This document shows positions 50,143 to 51,411 of a stretch of 51,411 bases of DNA, piece after piece. How positions within the stretch are numbered: position 1 is the first letter of the stretch; each line of letters begins with the position of its first letter. This stretch comes from Candidatus Zixiibacteriota bacterium (GTDB lineage Bacteria; Zixibacteria; MSB-5A5; GN15; FEB-12). The notes beneath the pieces are model-generated. The model was not told where the DNA came from and did no database searches. It saw nothing but the letters and a program-made list of their open reading frames with translations. A program made the translations under genes and the position numbers. Location of the stretch: positions 1-51,411 of the forward strand of contig JAHOYZ010000053.1 of NCBI GenBank assembly GCA_019038695.1. Direction: 5' to 3'.

Positions 50143-51411
50143 CTACGGACATGCCACCGGCGGTATACCTCCAGTGAACAAATACGAAACCAGATAGGTC
50201 AAGTCAGCGATATTGATCTCGCCATTACCATCTATGTCAGCTTCTTCAAAGCACGGAGGCTCCGCCCCTCCTGTGAACAGATAGGCCACCAGGTAAGTCA
50301 GGTCAGCAATGTTGATTTCATCGGGCAATAAGTAGTCGACATTGCCACGCAAGCCAATGCAGCAGCATATATCCCCAACTCCGTCACCATTGGTATCGAG
50401 TTGATTGGGATTCGGATCATCAGGGCAGTTGTCACAAACATCGCCTACCGTGTCACTGTCTACATCAGACTGATCAGTATTGACTGAGTCAGGACAGTTG
50501 TCGCCAGCATCACAGATACCATCACTGTCTGTATCCGTGCCATCATTGTTGGGAAGGTTGTCCGCAAGTGGTCCAAAACCATCTGTGCCTATGGAGCAGT
50601 CATCACACCCATCGCTATCTAAATCTTCACAAATATTGGGATCAAAAGGGTCTAAATCTACAAGGTCTTCGACACCATCGTTATCGTCGTCAAGGTCACA
50701 AGCGTCACCTACTGTGTCACCGTCAGTATCTTCCTGTCCGGGGTTGTAATCGGTTGGGCAGTTATCATCGTCGTCGCTTATCCCATCGCCATCGGTGTCC
50801 GTTATGGTTGTGTTCAGCAGTATCGAAACATCGTCAGAGTTTCTGTTCGCAGTCACCAGATCATTGTTGCCATCGCCGTTAAAATCAATCGAGAAAACAG
50901 AGGCAGGCCAAGTTCCGACGGCATAGTTAACGGCACTCTGGAATGTTCCGTCGCCATTGCCCAGTAGTATCGAAACATTGTCAGAGTACCAGTTCGCAGT
51001 GGCCAGATCATTGTCGCCATCACCGTTATAATCAATCGAGAAAACAGAGCGAGGATAATCTCCTACGGCATAGTTAACGGCACTCTGGAATGTTCCGTCG
51101 CCATTGCCCAGCAGTATCGAAACATTGTCAGAGTACCAGTTCGCAGTGGCCAGATCATTGTTGCCATCGTCGTTAAAATCAATCGAAAAAACAGAGATAG
51201 GGCCATCTCCGGCGGCATAGTTCACCTCAGACTGGAAGGTTCCGTCGCCATTGCCCAGCAGTATCGAAACATTGTCAGACTTTTGGTTCGCAGTCGCCAG
51301 ATCATTGTTACCATCGTCGTCAAAATCAATCGAGAAAACAGATACTGCGTGATCTCCGACGGCATAATTAACCGTACTTTGGAAGGTTCCGTCGCCATTG
51401 CCCAGCAGTAT
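50143..51411 (-). CDS. FG-GAP/thrombospondin type 3/dockerin-like surface protein (5' truncated)
   Basis: The frame is open to the window edge, so the N-terminus is missing; 422 residues are visible. They run as four FG-GAP repeats of 49 residues (SVFSID, NDLATAN, ILLGNGDGTF), then about six thrombospondin type 3 calcium-binding repeats (DTDGDGISDDDDNCP, DVDSDTVGDVCDNCP and similar, about 150-350), then the same dockerin-like module as in the other two proteins (GNVDYLLPDEINIADL and DIDGNGEINIADL). It is a secreted, calcium-rich surface or extracellular protein. The extra type 3 repeats probably act as a rigid spacer. A stop is at 50143. Confidence 0.92.
   Translation of the reverse strand: MLLGNGDGTFQSTVNYAVGDHAVSVFSIDFDDDGNNDLATANQKSDNVSILLGNGDGTFQSEVNYAAGDGPISVFSIDFNDDGNNDLATANWYSDNVSILLGNGDGTFQSAVNYAVGDYPRSVFSIDYNGDGDNDLATANWYSDNVSILLGNGDGTFQSAVNYAVGTWPASVFSIDFNGDGNNDLVTANRNSDDVSILLNTTITDTDGDGISDDDDNCPTDYNPGQEDTDGDTVGDACDLDDDNDGVEDLVDLDPFDPNICEDLDSDGCDDCSIGTDGFGPLADNLPNNDGTDTDSDGICDAGDNCPDSVNTDQSDVDSDTVGDVCDNCPDDPNPNQLDTNGDGVGDICCCIGLRGNVDYLLPDEINIADLTYLVAYLFTGGAEPPCFEEADIDGNGEINIADLTYLVSYLFTGGIPPVACP

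Overview
This window is a bacterial chromosomal contig of moderate GC. The lineage looks like a deeply branching Gram-negative phylum. Three surface proteins end in a dockerin-like module with the recurring wording INIADLTYLV-YLFTGG, and there are lipoproteins, a CBM9/DUF5916 outer-membrane protein and a ferredoxin-based energy operon. Together these recall candidate phylum Zixibacteria or a neighbour in the FCB group. That assignment is from memory of family style and was not tested by a search. No rRNA, tRNA, CRISPR, prophage or transposase was recognised.

Layout. Positions 1-684 hold the 3' end of an FG-GAP repeat protein. Positions 847-3752 (minus) hold a znuABC-type metal uptake operon led by a small ribbon-helix-helix regulator with a Cys/His-rich tail. 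Positions 3787-9058 (minus) hold a tightly overlapping trio: a PEP-synthase-like protein, a membrane histidine kinase and a response regulator. comM/yifB follows at 9259-10797. Positions 10.8-15 kb are accessory: a lipoprotein, a cluster of intergenic hairpin repeats and a second, complete FG-GAP/dockerin protein with 13 repeats in exact 147-bp register. Positions 15-25 kb (minus) hold yggS, a secreted-type hypothetical, a zinc alcohol dehydrogenase, a small exported protein resembling a subtilase prodomain, a DUF5916 protein, a YedF-like protein, a CaCA exchanger, a PTS-EIIA/CBS fusion and a DUF502 membrane protein.

Positions 25.2-42.6 kb (minus) are the metabolic core. A four-subunit 2-oxoacid:ferredoxin oxidoreductase, preceded by a P-loop ATPase gene, runs without gaps into NuoE-like, NuoF-like (HydB architecture), a short HoxU/HydA-N-terminus-like Fe-S protein and a four-cluster ferredoxin. 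After a 271-bp gap come nuoABCDHIJKLMN, with no conventional nuoEFG. The simplest reading is that oxidation of 2-oxoacids yields reduced ferredoxin. That ferredoxin would then be used by the complex I core directly, exchanged with NAD(H) through the HydBC-like diaphorase, or both. On the other side of a divergent promoter region lie a lipoprotein gene and a short citrate-synthase-fold protein resembling citryl-CoA lyase. With the oxidoreductase this makes a reductive TCA route worth testing.

Positions 44.5-51.4 kb hold an outer-membrane protein with a long structured leader, mazG, valS behind a perfect sigma-70-like promoter, another block of intergenic palindromes, and a third FG-GAP protein (with thrombospondin type 3 and dockerin-like parts) cut by the right edge. 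Both window edges fall inside the same FG-GAP repeat, so the contig probably ends where repeats defeated assembly. The most unusual signals are the FG-GAP repeats with variation focused at a few codons, the oxidoreductase/HydBC-like/complex I super-cluster, and the metal operon with its own RHH regulator and promoter repeats.
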